Positions 24,663 to 37,247 of a DNA stretch of 64,000 nucleotides are shown piece after piece. The stretch is from positions 10,222,501-10,286,500 of the forward strand of contig CM068320.1 of the NCBI GenBank assembly GCA_034766995.1, read 5' to 3'. Position numbers and translations under genes: made by a program. The stretch comes from Acanthacorydalis orientalis (taxonomy: Eukaryota > Arthropoda > Insecta > Megaloptera > Corydalidae). Numbering within the stretch: the stretch's first letter is position 1; the number at the start of each line of letters is the position of its first letter. The notes below the pieces were generated by a model that saw nothing but the letters and a program-made list of their open reading frames with translations, did not search any database and was not told the origin of the DNA.

Positions 24663-25649
24663 GATTATGAGTTTCGGTCGTCCTAGTCAAATAATGCTTT
24701 TTACATCCTTTTAAAATGCGAAAGTCGTCATCGTCCGTTCTTAACTACATAAAAGCGATTGATTTTTGAAAAGTTTTCGCATTATTATATTAAAGTACGT
24801 TATTGAAATACGTACAAGACCTAACGAATTTAAAACTTTTTCTTATTGTTTCTTATTTTATAAATATTTCATTAAATATTTGCAAGGATTTGTAATGAAA
24901 TTTCGACACAGTTGAAGCGAAAACAAACATGGAAAGAAATGTTTACAATAATAAATTATTTTAGAGAATGAATAATAATTAATTTAAGGCATTCATTTTT
25001 TGATTCTTGTCGTTTCAGTAAAAATGTATTACAATTTAAAGGATAATAAAAGTTTAACTTGAAGTAAGAATTAAAATAATGTAGTATGAAAGTAATATAT
25101 TTTTTTATGTTTATCAATCCACTGTATGTTTTCTCTAAGACTTTTGAGAAGATATGTTTATTTAAAAACATAAATAACATATAATAATTGTTCTATGCTA
25201 TATTTTAATTATTAATGGATTGTATAGTAGCCAAATTTTAAAAAAGAAGCACTTTTCTGAACGCGACGTTAACATTTTTATTAACCTTAACTATTTATTG
25301 ATATTCTAGAACCCATAAATTAGTTTTTATGCATACTAAATTCGAAATGTACTTTTATACAACATACTTTTAAGTATTAATCCTAATACACACGTTGGAT
25401 ACATTAATATCACAGTTAATATTTATATTACAAATCGATTTTTATTTTAAGAGAAGAAATATATACACAAAAACACACCACGCACATACATATAATGATT
25501 TCTAGAATTGAAAGTAGAAAAAATCTACTGAAATTATTTTTTTATTTTCTATTAATTTTTATAAACTAACTCAACAATTCTGCTGTAATTTACTGTAATT
25601 ACTCTTCTACTGTAATTTATTTTCAGGAAATATTTCCCAGGTATGCTAT
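24663..25649. other. AT-rich DNA, no gene recognised
   Basis: Featureless up to the TTAA that borders the piggyBac element. Confidence 0.5.
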
Positions 25650-25653
25650 TTAA

Positions 25654-27682
25654 CATTAGATTTACGGGTATCGACTGTATACCTATTTTTACTGAACTCC
25701 GTTTTTTCGACGTGTAAATTAAAATGCAATTTTTTGTAAATCTTTTTATCTTAAATCAAAAGATTTTTATTAACAGTTTTAGTCAGTACATTTTTTACAT
25801 ATAAACTCCATTTTGAATGTACACTTTCGGCATACATACTTGTTACACTTAATACAAATATTATTAGACCTATTTGTCTTACATAATCCGATTTGGCAAG
25901 ACTTTCATGCATTAAGATTTTGTATAACTGGCAATGAATTGGAACTTGTATTTTGTTCGTCGCGAAAATCACTACCTAGTTCTTCAGCCAGTTGAAAAAT
26001 AAAATTCTTTCTAGATATCTTTACTCTAGTGGTCTCTGTACAATATCCAGGCATTTATGACTGCCAAATCTAAAATGTTACAAAACACTTGAAGGGACTA
26101 TTCACGGGACCCTGCTTTCACGCTATATTTTCTAGCCATTTGGTTTACAACATCCACCCCGAACTTGGTTTTGTTGTAAAATATGATTGTTTTAGGGACA
26201 CGTTTAGCATTACCTTCTATTTTGACATTTTTATGTTTAGAATTGAGCAATAATACCTTTTTGTTTGGCTTGTATTTGTAAACTGTGAGAACATACTCAT
26301 CTGATTTATAAAGTTTTGTGGAAAATCGGATCATAGTATCTTTCTTAGCCTTGGCAATTTTTGGCAATTCTCTTCTGTTTGCATGAATAGTCCCCATAAG
26401 TTTTTTGCAAGGGGAATGCTTGTGAAAAAGTTGTCAGTAGTAATGTTTCTTCTACGGCCTAAATTCTTTGCTTCATACGCCCCTCGGGCATACAAAATCG
26501 CTATAAAATCTCGTAATTGTGACTTTGTAACCAACCAATCTTTTTCCAAAACTTTATGCGCCTCCCTTTCAGTACATATTTTGATATACTCAATCATACC
26601 TTCATCAATTATCAGCTCAAATGCGCTATTTAAATTTCCAAGCAGAATATTTTTTTTGCGTACGCAGTTTGTTCTGGTACACCTTTGAACATATTATAAG
26701 CTGGTAATCTTCCACAATCTCCACCTTCCTGTAATTTTTTCAATAAAGTTCCATCAAGAGAACGTTCGATCGAATTGTCTTCATTACTACAGGTATCAGC
26801 AGCTTCTATGTCACTTTCGCTCTAAGGATCTGAAATAATACGCATCCTTTTTCTTTTGCGACATACGAGTATGTTTCGAAGATTTTGATCATCACTGTCG
26901 TCAGAACCTTTAGTCTTGTTGTTCACGTTGCTTATTTCTTCCTCGCTTTCACATAGTTCGCTAATACTTGCATCAGAATCCGATCCAGATAGATCTTCAT
27001 CTATACTGGTTAGTTTTTTTATCAATTCAATATCTTTTCGAGACTTGTCCATGATACCTAGCCAAGTAGACAGAACATAAATGTAAAAAAATATTTCTTT
27101 ATGGATAGATTTTCAAACTACCTTGAAAAATTCAAATCTTTATTTAGCAAATAAACTCCACTTCCTTTTCTGCAAAATTCACTTTTGAAATAATCACTAA
27201 CTTTGTTCTAATTGTATTATAAATAACAAGTTCAGCCTCACTAAATTTCCAAATGTCACATTCTTTCTCTGCAAATTGCACAGTTGAAATGATCATTCGT
27301 GATATGATAAGCTTTGCTCTTTTTGTAAACAAATATTTCAAACCTGTTTGTTTACGTGCTCCCCACTAAACAGCCGTTATTTGTTTCGTTTTTGTTTTTC
27401 CTTACTCATTCTCATTTCATTTTTGTTATTCCGCAACAATTGAAACGATTGATTGTAAATTAAGTAACCCGTCAATTTGACGGATTTTCGTAAAAATAGG
27501 TATACAACATATAGAAATAAGAAAATATAGGTCTTTCGGATAAAATGAGTGGAGATATATATTCACTACATTATATCATTAAAAACCAATATATAATAAC
27601 TAAAAAATAATATTTACATGTTCGGAATTTTTAAGCATGAAATCAGAAACCCGTCAAATTGACGGGTTCCGTAAATCTAGTG
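25654..27682 (-). mobile_element. piggyBac element with TTAA target duplication
   Basis: TTAA at 25650-25653 and at 27683-27686 flank a 2029-bp element. The ends match as CA(T/C)TAGATTTACGG inverted repeats. Palindromic CCCGTCAA-TTGACGGG segments occur near the right end (27467-27483 and 27649-27667), which is typical subterminal architecture. It encodes a degraded transposase on the minus strand. Confidence 0.93.
25779..27052 (-). pseudogene. piggyBac transposase with internal deletion
   Basis: The frame opens at 27052 with an acidic N-terminus (MDKSRKDIELIKKLTSIDED, then SGSDSDASISELCESEEE). VPEQTAYAKKIF and the DEGMIEYIKICTERE-type helical region follow. GAYEAKNLGRRRNITTDNFF is a fusion point: the sequence jumps from an early domain to the DDE segment TTDNFFTSIPLAKNL (first catalytic Asp), skipping an estimated 150-180 residues. 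PKTIIFYNKTKFGVDVVNQM then carries the VDxxDQ signature with its last Asp changed to Asn. ILDLAVINAWILY and a cysteine-rich tail (CIKCNKYVCRKC, then CKKCTD, stop at 25779) close it. Several stops and frameshifts interrupt it, and total length is about 425 codons against the usual 580-600. Confidence 0.88.
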
Positions 27683-28000
27683 TTAAACATTATTGACGAG
27701 TGCAGTTTTTCATTACCTACTTTGGCATAGAAAGCTCATGACGAGATGGACTCGTCATTTCAGTAGAAGAGGTTAAGTAATTTATTTTATTGCAAATTTC
27801 TTTTTTATTTATTTATTTATTTTTTTTGCTGTATAATGAACTGTGATACAATTTTTTTGTAAATAATACAAATGTAAATAGTAGAAAACCAATTGTATAT
27901 ACTAATTCAAAGCAAGACTACTATTTAATATATATTTTTAATATGTGTTGTGAAAATAGTTTTTATTCATACAAAGTACTTTTGATTATAATTAAATGTA

Positions 28001-28496
28001 CAGTCAAACCTCGACTTTCGTGGGTTTAACATTCGCGGATGTGATTATTCGCGAGTTTGCCATTAACCCTTAACTGCCACACTTATCTGGTATAACATAG
28101 CTGCCACATGGGGTCAATATGACCCCAGCGATTAAAAATTGTTATTGCGAAAAAACTATACAATATTTTGACTTGATTTCTTTTTCGTTTATACTGAAGG
28201 GTTACTTTAATGAATGGAATAGGTTATATAATTGAAAAATTAAGTTGTCTATTGAACAAAATTGTAAAAGTCAGGAAAATTGAAAAAATTGCTATTTTTA
28301 TAAAAAAAATTATATTTTTTATTGACCCACAGTGGCAGCTAAGGGTTAATATTTAAATGGAATTTTTTTTGATCACCTACGGAAAATCACAAACACCGCA
28401 TGTAGACTAAAAAAAAAGTAAACACAACTGAAAAAAGTTTAGTAAATCATAAGTACATAAAATATACGTATTATTAATTTATTTTATCGAATACTA

Positions 28497-28536
<40 letters not shown>

Positions 28537-29067
28537 CACATTAATAAAAAGACAAGAAAAGTACAGATTGAACAAGTAAAAAAATAAAAAATATAATTAT
28601 TTAACCCCTTCAGACAAACGAACAAATGGTAAAAAGTTGATTTAACATCTAGGATGAGAAATAAAATGTTTTATAATAGTATTATTTTCTTTATGGATTT
28701 TACACAACATAATATGCCACGGTAGTTTGCAGCTTGTGTTTTGATACTGCAACGCAGAGTATAATTTGTACATGAACGAAGAACAAAAAATAAAAGGTAT
28801 GAAAATATTAATTTTCCTGCTATCTAAATACATATAGTATTGCATCGTGTACTGTACGTGTGTAAACATTGCTTCTTTCTATGTGTTTAGCCTACATTGC
28901 TGATACTGCAATTTTAAATTTATAAAACATGCTGTTGCAGTATAATGTATTGCTTTATTTTTTTTTTGTATTAAAAATGGTAAATAGTATTAAAAGTTAA
29001 GGTTTGTGAGACCTAGTGATATTCGCAGTTTTTCTCGGCCTCCAACCCAAATGAAGAGGACCGACTG
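28001..29067 (+). mobile_element. Tigger/pogo-type non-autonomous element
   Basis: TA/CAGTCAAACCTCGACTTTCG at the left and GAGGACCGACTG/TA at the right give a TA target duplication and imperfect ends of the Tigger CAGTC...CCTC type. No transposase frame was found inside; the region holds AT-rich filler, a (TA)n tract (28499-28533) and a nested piggyBac-type MITE. Confidence 0.75.
28067..28345. mobile_element. piggyBac-type MITE nested in the Tigger element
   Basis: A 279-bp insert is flanked by TTAA at 28063-28066 and 28346-28349, with inverted ends CCCTTAACTGCCACA and CCCTTAGCTGCCACT. An internal palindrome GGGGTCAATATGACCCC lies at about 28109-28125. It has no coding capacity. It needs a transposase from elsewhere; its ends differ from those of the piggyBac copies at 10 and 26 kb. 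Confidence 0.88.
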
Positions 29068-29229
29068 TAATTTGTTTATGAATATTGAATATTATAATAT
29101 TATTCCTCATAGTAAATGTGTTAATTACACGATAATTAATATAATATATATGGATTAATATCGATGATAAAAATGAAATATTATATACGGTTATTTATCT
29201 TATTTTAATTTATATAAATACATCATTTA

Positions 29230-30101
29230 TTAGGTACGTAGGAAAATAATTGCGGTTTTTGTTTCCTGAATTCTAACTTTCTTTTTTTCAATGAAAGTGT
29301 CATTTCATCGTGTTCATATTAATATCATAATTTATAGTGAATTTTTCGGTCTGTATTTTGGAAACATCGACTTTGGTTTTATTATTAATTTTGTTTTAAA
29401 TTCGACTATTGAATTAAAGATGGAAAAGAAGCAAATAAGAACAATTTATATAGTATGGGTTCAAAACGGGTGAACAAGCAACAGAAACTGCTCCTAAACT
29501 AAACGATGGTTCAGTGTTGGTACTGTTAAGGAATGTACGATGCAATAGTGGTTCCAAAAATGGCATGCTGGGGACGAGAGCTTTGAAGATGAAGAAGGTC
29601 GCGGGCATTCTTGTTCAACTCATAACGACCAACTGAATGCGTTAATTGAATCTGGGCCGAAGCTACTGGCGTTGTGATGGGTACACCTTCACCTTCACTG
29701 ACGAGAACTGGTCACGGGCCGGGATGCGGGTCGCGGTCAGCGGGCTTCTCCCGTGCCCTGAGCTGACCTCCCCGGATCACTGCCGTGTAATCATCGCTAA
29801 ACAAAGCTCGAACCTGTGCCGATCGCTCTCCTTGATACGTTTATCGTACCGTACGGAGTGCGACGTTCCTATCCATGAGTCATAGGTCCTCGTATCCTCG
29901 CACTCAACACTCATGAAGCGTTCTTACTCTGGCACAACAACGAAATGAATTGAATCAGAACTATGCACAAAAATTCGAGAGCTTGCACAAAATTTAGGCG
30001 TTAGTCATATAATAGTTATGGAATACTTAAAACCACTTAAATTAAAAATTCTATATGAATTTGAAGGTCATAAAGCGCAATTATTTTTCTACCAACCTAA
30101 T
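29230..30101 (+). mobile_element. Hsmar1-like mariner interrupted by a SINE-like insertion
   Basis: Ends are TTAGGTACGTAGGAAAATAA at 29230 and TTATTTTTCTACCAACCTAA at 30081-30100. The start ATGGAAAAGAAGCAAATAAG is at 29420, followed by a frame-broken helix-turn-helix region; the catalytic domain is deleted, as in the other copies. A 295-bp GC-rich block (29653-29947) is inserted between duplicated AATTGAATC sequences. Without it the copy is about 570 bp, like its relatives. Confidence 0.88.
29653..29947 (-). mobile_element. SINE-like GC-rich retroposon with 9-bp target duplication
   Basis: A 295-bp GC-rich block interrupts the mariner and is bounded by perfect direct repeats AATTGAATC (29644-29652 and 29948-29956), a length typical of retroposon target-site duplications. 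No inverted ends are seen. On the minus strand GGTTCGAGC (about 29808-29816) resembles a polymerase III B box, which suggests a tRNA-type SINE, but I could not place a convincing A box and there is no poly(A) tail. A 79-codon frame on the plus strand (29646-29885) is not like any protein I know. A 5'-truncated LINE fragment is the alternative. Confidence 0.6.
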
Positions 30102-30530
30102 AATTACAGTATGGATGGTACTGTTTTTCTTAAAAAAAAATGTAACAATTATAACAATTTTATTTTTCTTGTAAAGGAATTCAGTGTGAAAAATTCGAAC
30201 TAAAATGAAAATATTTTTAGTTTATATTTCGTATATATTTTGCATCATTAATTTATTTTACAGTCAATAATAATATGCTCTATAATATAAAAAAACTGGC
30301 TAAAATAACAGCAAATCAATACGTATTATTATTGTTTTGTTAGTTTCACTAGAATACTGATATAATGTTTTATTTATCAGACGTTTCATGTTATTGATTA
30401 AAAAAATAATATATATTTGACTTTATTTATATGCTTTTCAAAACACATATTCACAATATGTACGTGTTTATTTAAAAATAAACATATTTATTTTGAGAGT
30501 ACTATTTAAAATATTTTAAGGTAGATAATA

Positions 30531-30537
<7 letters not shown>

Positions 30538-30599
<62 letters not shown>
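30538..30599. repeat. (TA)n microsatellite
   Basis: Pure TA run of about 62 bp. Confidence 0.95.
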
Positions 30600-30601
<2 letters not shown>

Positions 30602-30979
30602 GCAAAACAAATTATATAACGTGAAAATTTTGTACTGTTAATTTGAAAACAAAAACAATTAAAAAAGTTTTTAGAATATTTAGTTTCAGTCAGAACATCT
30701 TTTAAGATCCCATATTTCGTCTCATCAACTGTTATAATAATATTTTAATGAGAGAGTCTAGTGCCATCCAATGTCACCTTAAATAACAAGACATGTACTA
30801 TAAAAATTAGAGGTCACTGTTAAAGGGCCATACAATGTTAAGGGTACGCTGAAAAGAAAATTAATGTTTTTTTTTCCATTAAGTAGGACAGCTTTGTAAT
30901 TATATATACACATTATATGAATGTATTAATTTAAAAAATATAATTATATGTTCATTTCTTTATATGAATTAATATAGTA

Positions 30980-30983
30980 TAGT

Positions 30984-31071
<88 letters not shown>

Positions 31072-31093
31072 CATATACAAACACACATACACA
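30980..31093. repeat. Interrupted (TA)n with CA units
   Basis: Two TA runs separated by CACATACA, ending in ACACACATACACA. Confidence 0.95.
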
Positions 31094-32122
31094 ATCCTTT
31101 TCAAAGATACCGAGTAAGTACTCGTCATTCGCCGTGGTAGTGTTTCTCTGAATAGGCCATAAATAAAAGGATGACTAATGTACTTATTTACTTGTTATAT
31201 AGGATGGATACGTTTTAAAAATAAAAAGTTATTTTGATGTTTTTAAATTTTGTTTATTTAGTTGGCATAATATTTAACGTCCTAACAAATAATAATAATA
31301 ATACCGTATATGAGAATATTATTGATGTTTTTTAAGAATAAGAAATAGAACGTATACGTAGATGTCTTGTTTGATTAATGTATTTTATTAAACAAATAAA
31401 TAGGAATGCCAAATAATCTTAATTAACTTCAACTGGCTGATGCTTTAAAAGTTGTATGATTTGTCGAATTTGTATTTTGAAATTCGTCATTTATTATAAA
31501 ACAATCAATTAGTGCTCAAAAATATTTTTTTTATACTGTACGTACATAAAAAAATTGTTGACAACTTTTGGAGTTTAGAATATAAAATAACACTGAAAAG
31601 GTAACTGCTTATGTAAAAAAAATATAATTATTAAAAAATGCACTGAAACTTTTTAAATATTATGAAAAAATGTAGAATTTGTCGTCTCTTACAGAAGACT
31701 ATTTAATATTCAATAATTTAAAAGTATTAGTATGAGAAGTGGAATATTTGTATCAATAGTACCCTCTTTTATCGAAAGGAATATATAATTTTCTTAATTT
31801 GGATAAAGAATTAAATACATCTAAATAAAGTATCTAGTATGAATCTGATACAAATAAATTAGAAAAAATAAAGCAAGACATCACTACTTGTAAACATCTC
31901 GAATTTTTTTAAAAAATATACATTATTTTTTTTAAAAAAAAGTCACAAATATTATAAATATTAATTCTATTAAGCTCATACAAGTGTATATTAAACATTT
32001 ATCGAAATTAAAGTACACTAAATCAACGAAATACTTAGAAGTTTAAAAAATAGTGTATATTATAGCTTAAATATATTTTTCATCACAGTGCAGATAAAAC
32101 AAGATTATTTAAAATTTATATA
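31094..32122. other. AT-rich DNA, no gene recognised
   Basis: One short AAT triplet run at about 31287-31302. Confidence 0.5.
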
Positions 32123-32494
32123 TTAAGTTGATAGAAAAATAATTGCGGTTGTTGTTTTCTGAATTCTAACCTTAATATTTTTCAAATGAAAGTGTCATTT
32201 CATTGTGTTCATGTTAATACCATTTTAAAGTGCATTTTTCGGTCTGTATTTTGGTAACGTCGACTTTGGTTTTATTATTAATTTTGCTTCAAATTGGGCT
32301 ATTGAATTACAGGTGGAAAAGAAGTAAATAAGAGCAATTTTTTGTATAAGTTCAAAACGGGTGGTAAAGCAGTAGAAATTGCTCGTAAATTAAACGATGA
32401 TTTTGGTGAGCAGAACAGCTAGGAAAATCAAAAAGGCTGTAAATGTATAAGAATTTGAAGGTCATAAACCGTAATTATTTTTCTAACAACCTAA
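32123..32494 (+). mobile_element. Hsmar1-like mariner MITE, first unit of a tandem triplication
   Basis: A 372-bp miniature copy with left end TTAAGTTGATAGAAAAATAA and right end TTATTTTTCTAACAACCTAA. A deletion joins the transposase start region (AAACGATGATTTTGG) directly to GAGCAGAACAGCTAGG near the 3' end. The same junction occurs in the next unit at about 32800, which marks it as shared descent. Confidence 0.85.
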
Positions 32495-32898
32495 TATTTT
32501 AATTATTTATATATATATATACACACACATAAGTTTGAGAATGTAATTATGTATGCATATGTTTATAAAATTATAATTTTTTTATAATACTATTTTCTGT
32601 GATATACAGTCATACATTTCGTTGTAAACCTTAAAAATATTTTATTACAAAATATAAAGTGAATTTTTTTTTGGTTTTATTTTAATGTTACTTCAAATTG
32701 GGCTATTGAATTAAATATGGAAAAGAAGCAAATAAGAGCAATTTTTTGTGAGTTCAAAACGGTTGGTAAAGAAGCAGAAATTGCTCATAAATTAAACAAC
32801 GATTTTGGTGAGCAGAACAGCTAGGAAAATCAAAAATGTAGTAAGTGTATAAGAATTTGAAGGTCATAAACCGAAATTATTTTTCTACCAACCTAATA

Positions 32899-32945
<47 letters not shown>

Positions 32946-33828
32946 AATATATACATATTTACATAAGTTTCAGAATGTAATTATGTAGGTATATGTTTAT
33001 AAAAATGTATAGTGTTTTTATAATACTATTTTCTGTGGTAAACAGTCATACATTTCGATGTAAAACTTAAAAACATATTTTATTACAAAATATAAAGTAA
33101 CTTTTTTTTGATTGTATTTTAATTTTGTTTCAAATTGGGCTATTGAATTAAATATGGAAAAGAAGCAAATAAGACTGTTTTTTTGTATGAATTAAAAACG
33201 GGTGGTAAAGGAGCAGAAACTGCTCGTAAACTAAACGATGCTTTTAGGACTGGGTATTGTTAAGGGACGTACGGTGCAATGGTTGTTCCAAAAATTTTGT
33301 GCTGGAGACGATAGTCTTGAAGATGAAGAAGGTCGTGGGCATCCTTTTTCAGTTATAACAAATATTTCAGTCTTTACAACCAACTGCAGGCGTTAGTTGA
33401 ATCAGAACCACGCGCAACAGTTTTAGAGCTTTGACAAGAGTCAGGCGTTAGTTCCTTGGACGAGGACGAGACCTTTGATAATGAAGAAGTTTACGGACGA
33501 CCTTATTCAGTTCATAACGACTAATTGAAGGTGATAGTTGAATCAGAACCACGCACACCAAGTTAAGAGCTTGCACGAAAGAAGAGAAGATACCTTTCTT
33601 CAGTTCATAATGACCAATTGAAGGCATTAGTTGAATTAGAACCACGGACAACAATTAGAGAAGTTGCACAAAAGTGAGGCGTTAATCACCCAATAGTTCT
33701 GGACCACTTAACACTATTAGCTGAGAAAAATGTCTATAAATTTGAAGGACATAAACCTTAATTATTTATAAATATTTATTAATAATTATTATTTAAAAAT
33801 AATTATTAATAATTATTTTTCTACCAAC

Positions 33829-33836
<8 letters not shown>
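32495..33836 (+). repeat. Tandem partial copies of the mariner MITE plus its flank
   Basis: The flank after the first MITE (ACATAAGTTTGAGAATGTAA, at about 32527) leads into a second partial MITE from about 32672, without a left end, whose right end is ACCAACCTAATA at about 32896. The same flank appears again (ACATAAGTTTCAGAATGTAA, about 32962) and leads into a third partial MITE from about 33112 to 33836. Units one and two share the same internal deletion. Unit three keeps more of the helix-turn-helix region and has extra internal duplications of the GAATCAGAACCACGC segment. The period of the flank is about 435 bp. Confidence 0.8.
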
Positions 33837-33875
<39 letters not shown>

Positions 33876-33888
33876 ATATATATATATA
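33831..33888. repeat. (TA)n microsatellite at a mariner end
   Basis: Begins directly at ACCTAATA, the end of the third mariner unit. Confidence 0.95.
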
Positions 33889-34698
33889 ATTGCACAAATA
33901 ATAAATAAAACAAATATATTATTTTAATAATTCGTACTTTCATGTCTCACAATTTATTAATCACTAGCTCATTTTATTCGTATGTGAAGCATACAACTGG
34001 ACTGATTTTTGAATGCATTTCATCATAAAATTGCTATTATCTCTGAATTAAAATAAGCTACAAAGTTTCACTAAATTGTGTAAACATATTCATTTGAGAT
34101 TAATGAATATTTATTACCATATTGTCTGAAATTACGAGTGGCGACAAAAATGAGAGAAAAACTTGATAACTATTGTCTACTTTCATAAAAAAAATATAAT
34201 TCGTTATATGTAGTATAGAAGATAATGATGTCTTTTAATATGACTTTTTGTGTAAAATGGTTCAAAATAAATGAACTTATTTCAATGAGATTTCATAAAA
34301 GAATGGGTACAGTGCCAGTTTTAAAATTATTGATTTGTTATGAAAAATATTATTTTTTTTTATTGAAACTACAGTAAAAAAATATCGACTCACTTTTGTA
34401 ATGTTTGTACTTGCAATAACGACGCGTTCTCAAACTCAAAATAACTAACTAACTTGCACTCGAAATCGCATTTCTAAAAGTAATGTATATGTTATACTTA
34501 ACAGATTTTTCCCTGACGACTCATACAATAAATTTAGACATATAATTACAAAATACGTTCCTGTAATACAGGGGACTGCATACAATATTGAATATAAGTG
34601 TATACTTAGAGTTAATTGAATTTTTTATGTTTTATGACAATATCTATAAGAGAAATAGTTATACAAAATCAGAAAAAGTAAACAAGAAAGACTATGTA

Positions 34699-35224
34699 TT
34701 AGGTTGGTAAAACAATAATTGCGATTTATGTCCTTCAAATTCATATACAGTTTCATATACTAGTTGCTTTAACTGGTCCAGTACTGCTCGATGATTAACG
34801 CCTAACTTTTGTACAAGCTCTCGAATTGTGGTTCTAATTCAATTAACGCCTTCAGTTGGTCGTTATGAACTGAAAGATACCCGAGACCTTCTTCATCTTC
34901 AAGGCTCCTGTCTCATTGCACAGTACTTTTCTTAACAGTACCCACGTCAAAAGCATCGTTTAGTTTACGAGCAGTTTCTGTTGTTGTACCACCCGTTTTG
35001 AACTTATACAAAAAATGCTTAATTGCTTTTTTCCATTTTTAATTCAATAATCCAATTCGAAGTAAAATTAAAATAAAACCAAAGTAGATGTTACCAAAAT
35101 ACAGACTGAAAAATGCACTTTAAAATGACGCTAACATGAATACGATGAAATGATAGTTTCTTTGAAAAAAATAAGATTAGAATTCAGAAAATAAAATCCA
35201 ACAATTATTTTCCCACTAAACTAA
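34699..35224 (-). mobile_element. Hsmar1-like mariner, internally deleted copy
   Basis: TTAGGTTGGTAAAACAATAA starts the copy at 34699 and the opposite end lies at about 35205-35224 (TTATTTTCCCACTAAACTAA). On the minus strand the start codon region lies at 35035 and a broken helix-turn-helix follows; the catalytic domain is missing. It has the same architecture as the copies at 4.8, 29.2 and 54.2 kb, so one internally deleted master seems to have spread. Confidence 0.88.
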
Positions 35225-35351
35225 TATTATAACTTAATATGAAAAAAATATTAAAATAACACACTTTTCAACTATATGGGGAATATAAAAAATGTGAAAT
35301 AAACATATAACAAATTTATTACATTTATTTTTTTTAATTTATTTTATTATA

Positions 35352-35355
<4 letters not shown>

Positions 35356-35415
<60 letters not shown>

Positions 35416-35418
35416 TAA
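35356..35418. repeat. (TA)n microsatellite
   Basis: Left neighbour of the GC-rich dispersed repeat copy 1. Confidence 0.95.
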
Positions 35419-35512
35419 TAAGGGGCTTCGCTCACTGCTTGCTGCACTCGCCCACTTCTCAATTATAAACCAATACATGCGACCGAATAAAACAATAGAC
35501 ATATTTTTTGCA
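35419..35512. repeat. (TA)n-bounded GC-rich dispersed repeat, copy 1
   Basis: AAGGGGCTTCGCTCACTGCT, then GCTGCACTCGCCCACTTCTC and GACCGAATAAAACAATA, matches the segment at 47266-47395. Both copies lie between (TA)n tracts. No frame or terminal repeat is evident; a short microsatellite-associated element is plausible. Confidence 0.75.
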
Positions 35513-35532
35513 ACCTTTTAGTTTTTTGGGTA

Positions 35533-35536
<4 letters not shown>

Positions 35537-35621
<85 letters not shown>
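35537..35621. repeat. (TA)n microsatellite
   Basis: Right neighbour of the GC-rich repeat copy 1; about 85 bp. Confidence 0.95.
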
Positions 35622-35641
35622 AACCAGTAATAATCTAGATT

Positions 35642-35887
35642 GGACTATACGAAAAGAAATATTACGTATATTTCAATAATGAACTCTTGGAATTGATGAA
35701 ACTAAGCAGTAATAGCAGAACTGCAATGGTATGTATGGATTTTATGTACCAAGTTAAGCGTTGTAGGAGACGACTGCTTGCCAAGAACAATATGAAAATT
35801 CCACCGGCATTGTTTAGAAGAAAAACTGGGTATAGTGATGTGTTATTAAAGCAAAAAAATATTATCCAAGAATTCTCGGAAAAGTAA
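35642..35887 (+). pseudogene. Unrecognised coding-like fragment
   Basis: The frame is open from the TAG at about 35635 and reads YEKKYYVYFNNELLELMKLS, then VCMDFMYQVKRCRRRLLAKN, PPALFRRKTGYSDVLLKQKN and a stop at 35885-35887. It has a balanced, protein-like composition unlike the usual TA-driven frames. It starts directly after a (TA)n tract, so a truncated mobile-element or gene fragment is likely. No motif recognised. Confidence 0.3.
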
Positions 35888-36709
35888 CCATATAGATGAT
35901 ATTAAATAATTTTGTGTTACTAAAACGATTTTGATCTTTTAAATATAATAGTTTAAATGTATAAAGGACGAGTTGATAACAAAAATGGAACGACCTTAGT
36001 TATAATATTATTTAAATTTAATTCATAATGGTACAATCATTAACTGAAATAATTTTAATACCACTTCATATATGCAATTTTTTATACGCTAATAATAGTA
36101 ATTAAGTTTTCAAAGCAATTGTTCACCAATGTAATGAATAAAAAGTATAAATAAAATATAAAACGTGTATCTTAAGTAATCTGACTTATTCTGATATAAA
36201 AAATATTTACAGTTAATTCATATAATGTTGAAATATATAAAGTTATTGTTATTTAGTATTTATAGAAAATTAAAATAGAAAATATGAGTTTAATATTATT
36301 TGCTATTTGTATTAAATGACTACGAATAAAATATCGAGTGTACAGGTATATAAAATAAAAAAAACTAGTCTACTACACAGTGTATCAAATAAAAACCTTC
36401 ATTTAGTGTTATACGAGTTTACAGAATAATATTTTTAATTTACTGGAAATGTGGTTCTAACCCATAACTATAGTTTCTCGTAATTACCAGTTAAAACATT
36501 GGTGTCGATATTACCTTCGTTGCCGTCACACTTTGCGCAAAAGTTTTGTAATTAAGACAAGAGGAAATTTTGCACCGTAATAACAGAGAAGTCGTTGTTA
36601 TTTAGATGCTACGTTAGTTTCAACTTTTTGTATGGCCAAAATTGTAATTTGTATAATATGTGTGTTTGTATGAAATCAAGACGTTCCTTCTATATAAGAT
36701 TTTTGAATC

Positions 36710-36888
<179 letters not shown>

Positions 36889-37072
36889 CTTAAAGTAAAT
36901 TTGATTTGCAATGTATAAACTAATATTAATCTTAAATAAAATTTGATATTCAGATGAAATTATATTTTCTAATATAATCTTCAATTTTTAACCCATAGTA
37001 ATTGTTTTAATTAAAAAAAACTATTAAGCCATCTAATAAAATTATATAAACTATTAAGAAATACATTAAATG

Positions 37073-37134
37073 TTAATTTCCTTGTCCATTAATAGAATCT
37101 GGAGATTTAAGTTTATATTACTGAAAAAAGTATG
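37073..37134. repeat. Short direct duplication, copy B
   Basis: Second copy of 36710-36782. Here the following microsatellite is an 8-bp (CATATATA) array and then the mariner at 37297, instead of plain (TA)n. Confidence 0.85.
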
Positions 37135-37247
37135 TATATATATATATACATATACATATATACATATATACATATATACATATATACATATATACATATA
37201 TACATATATACATATATACATATATACATATATACATATATACATAT

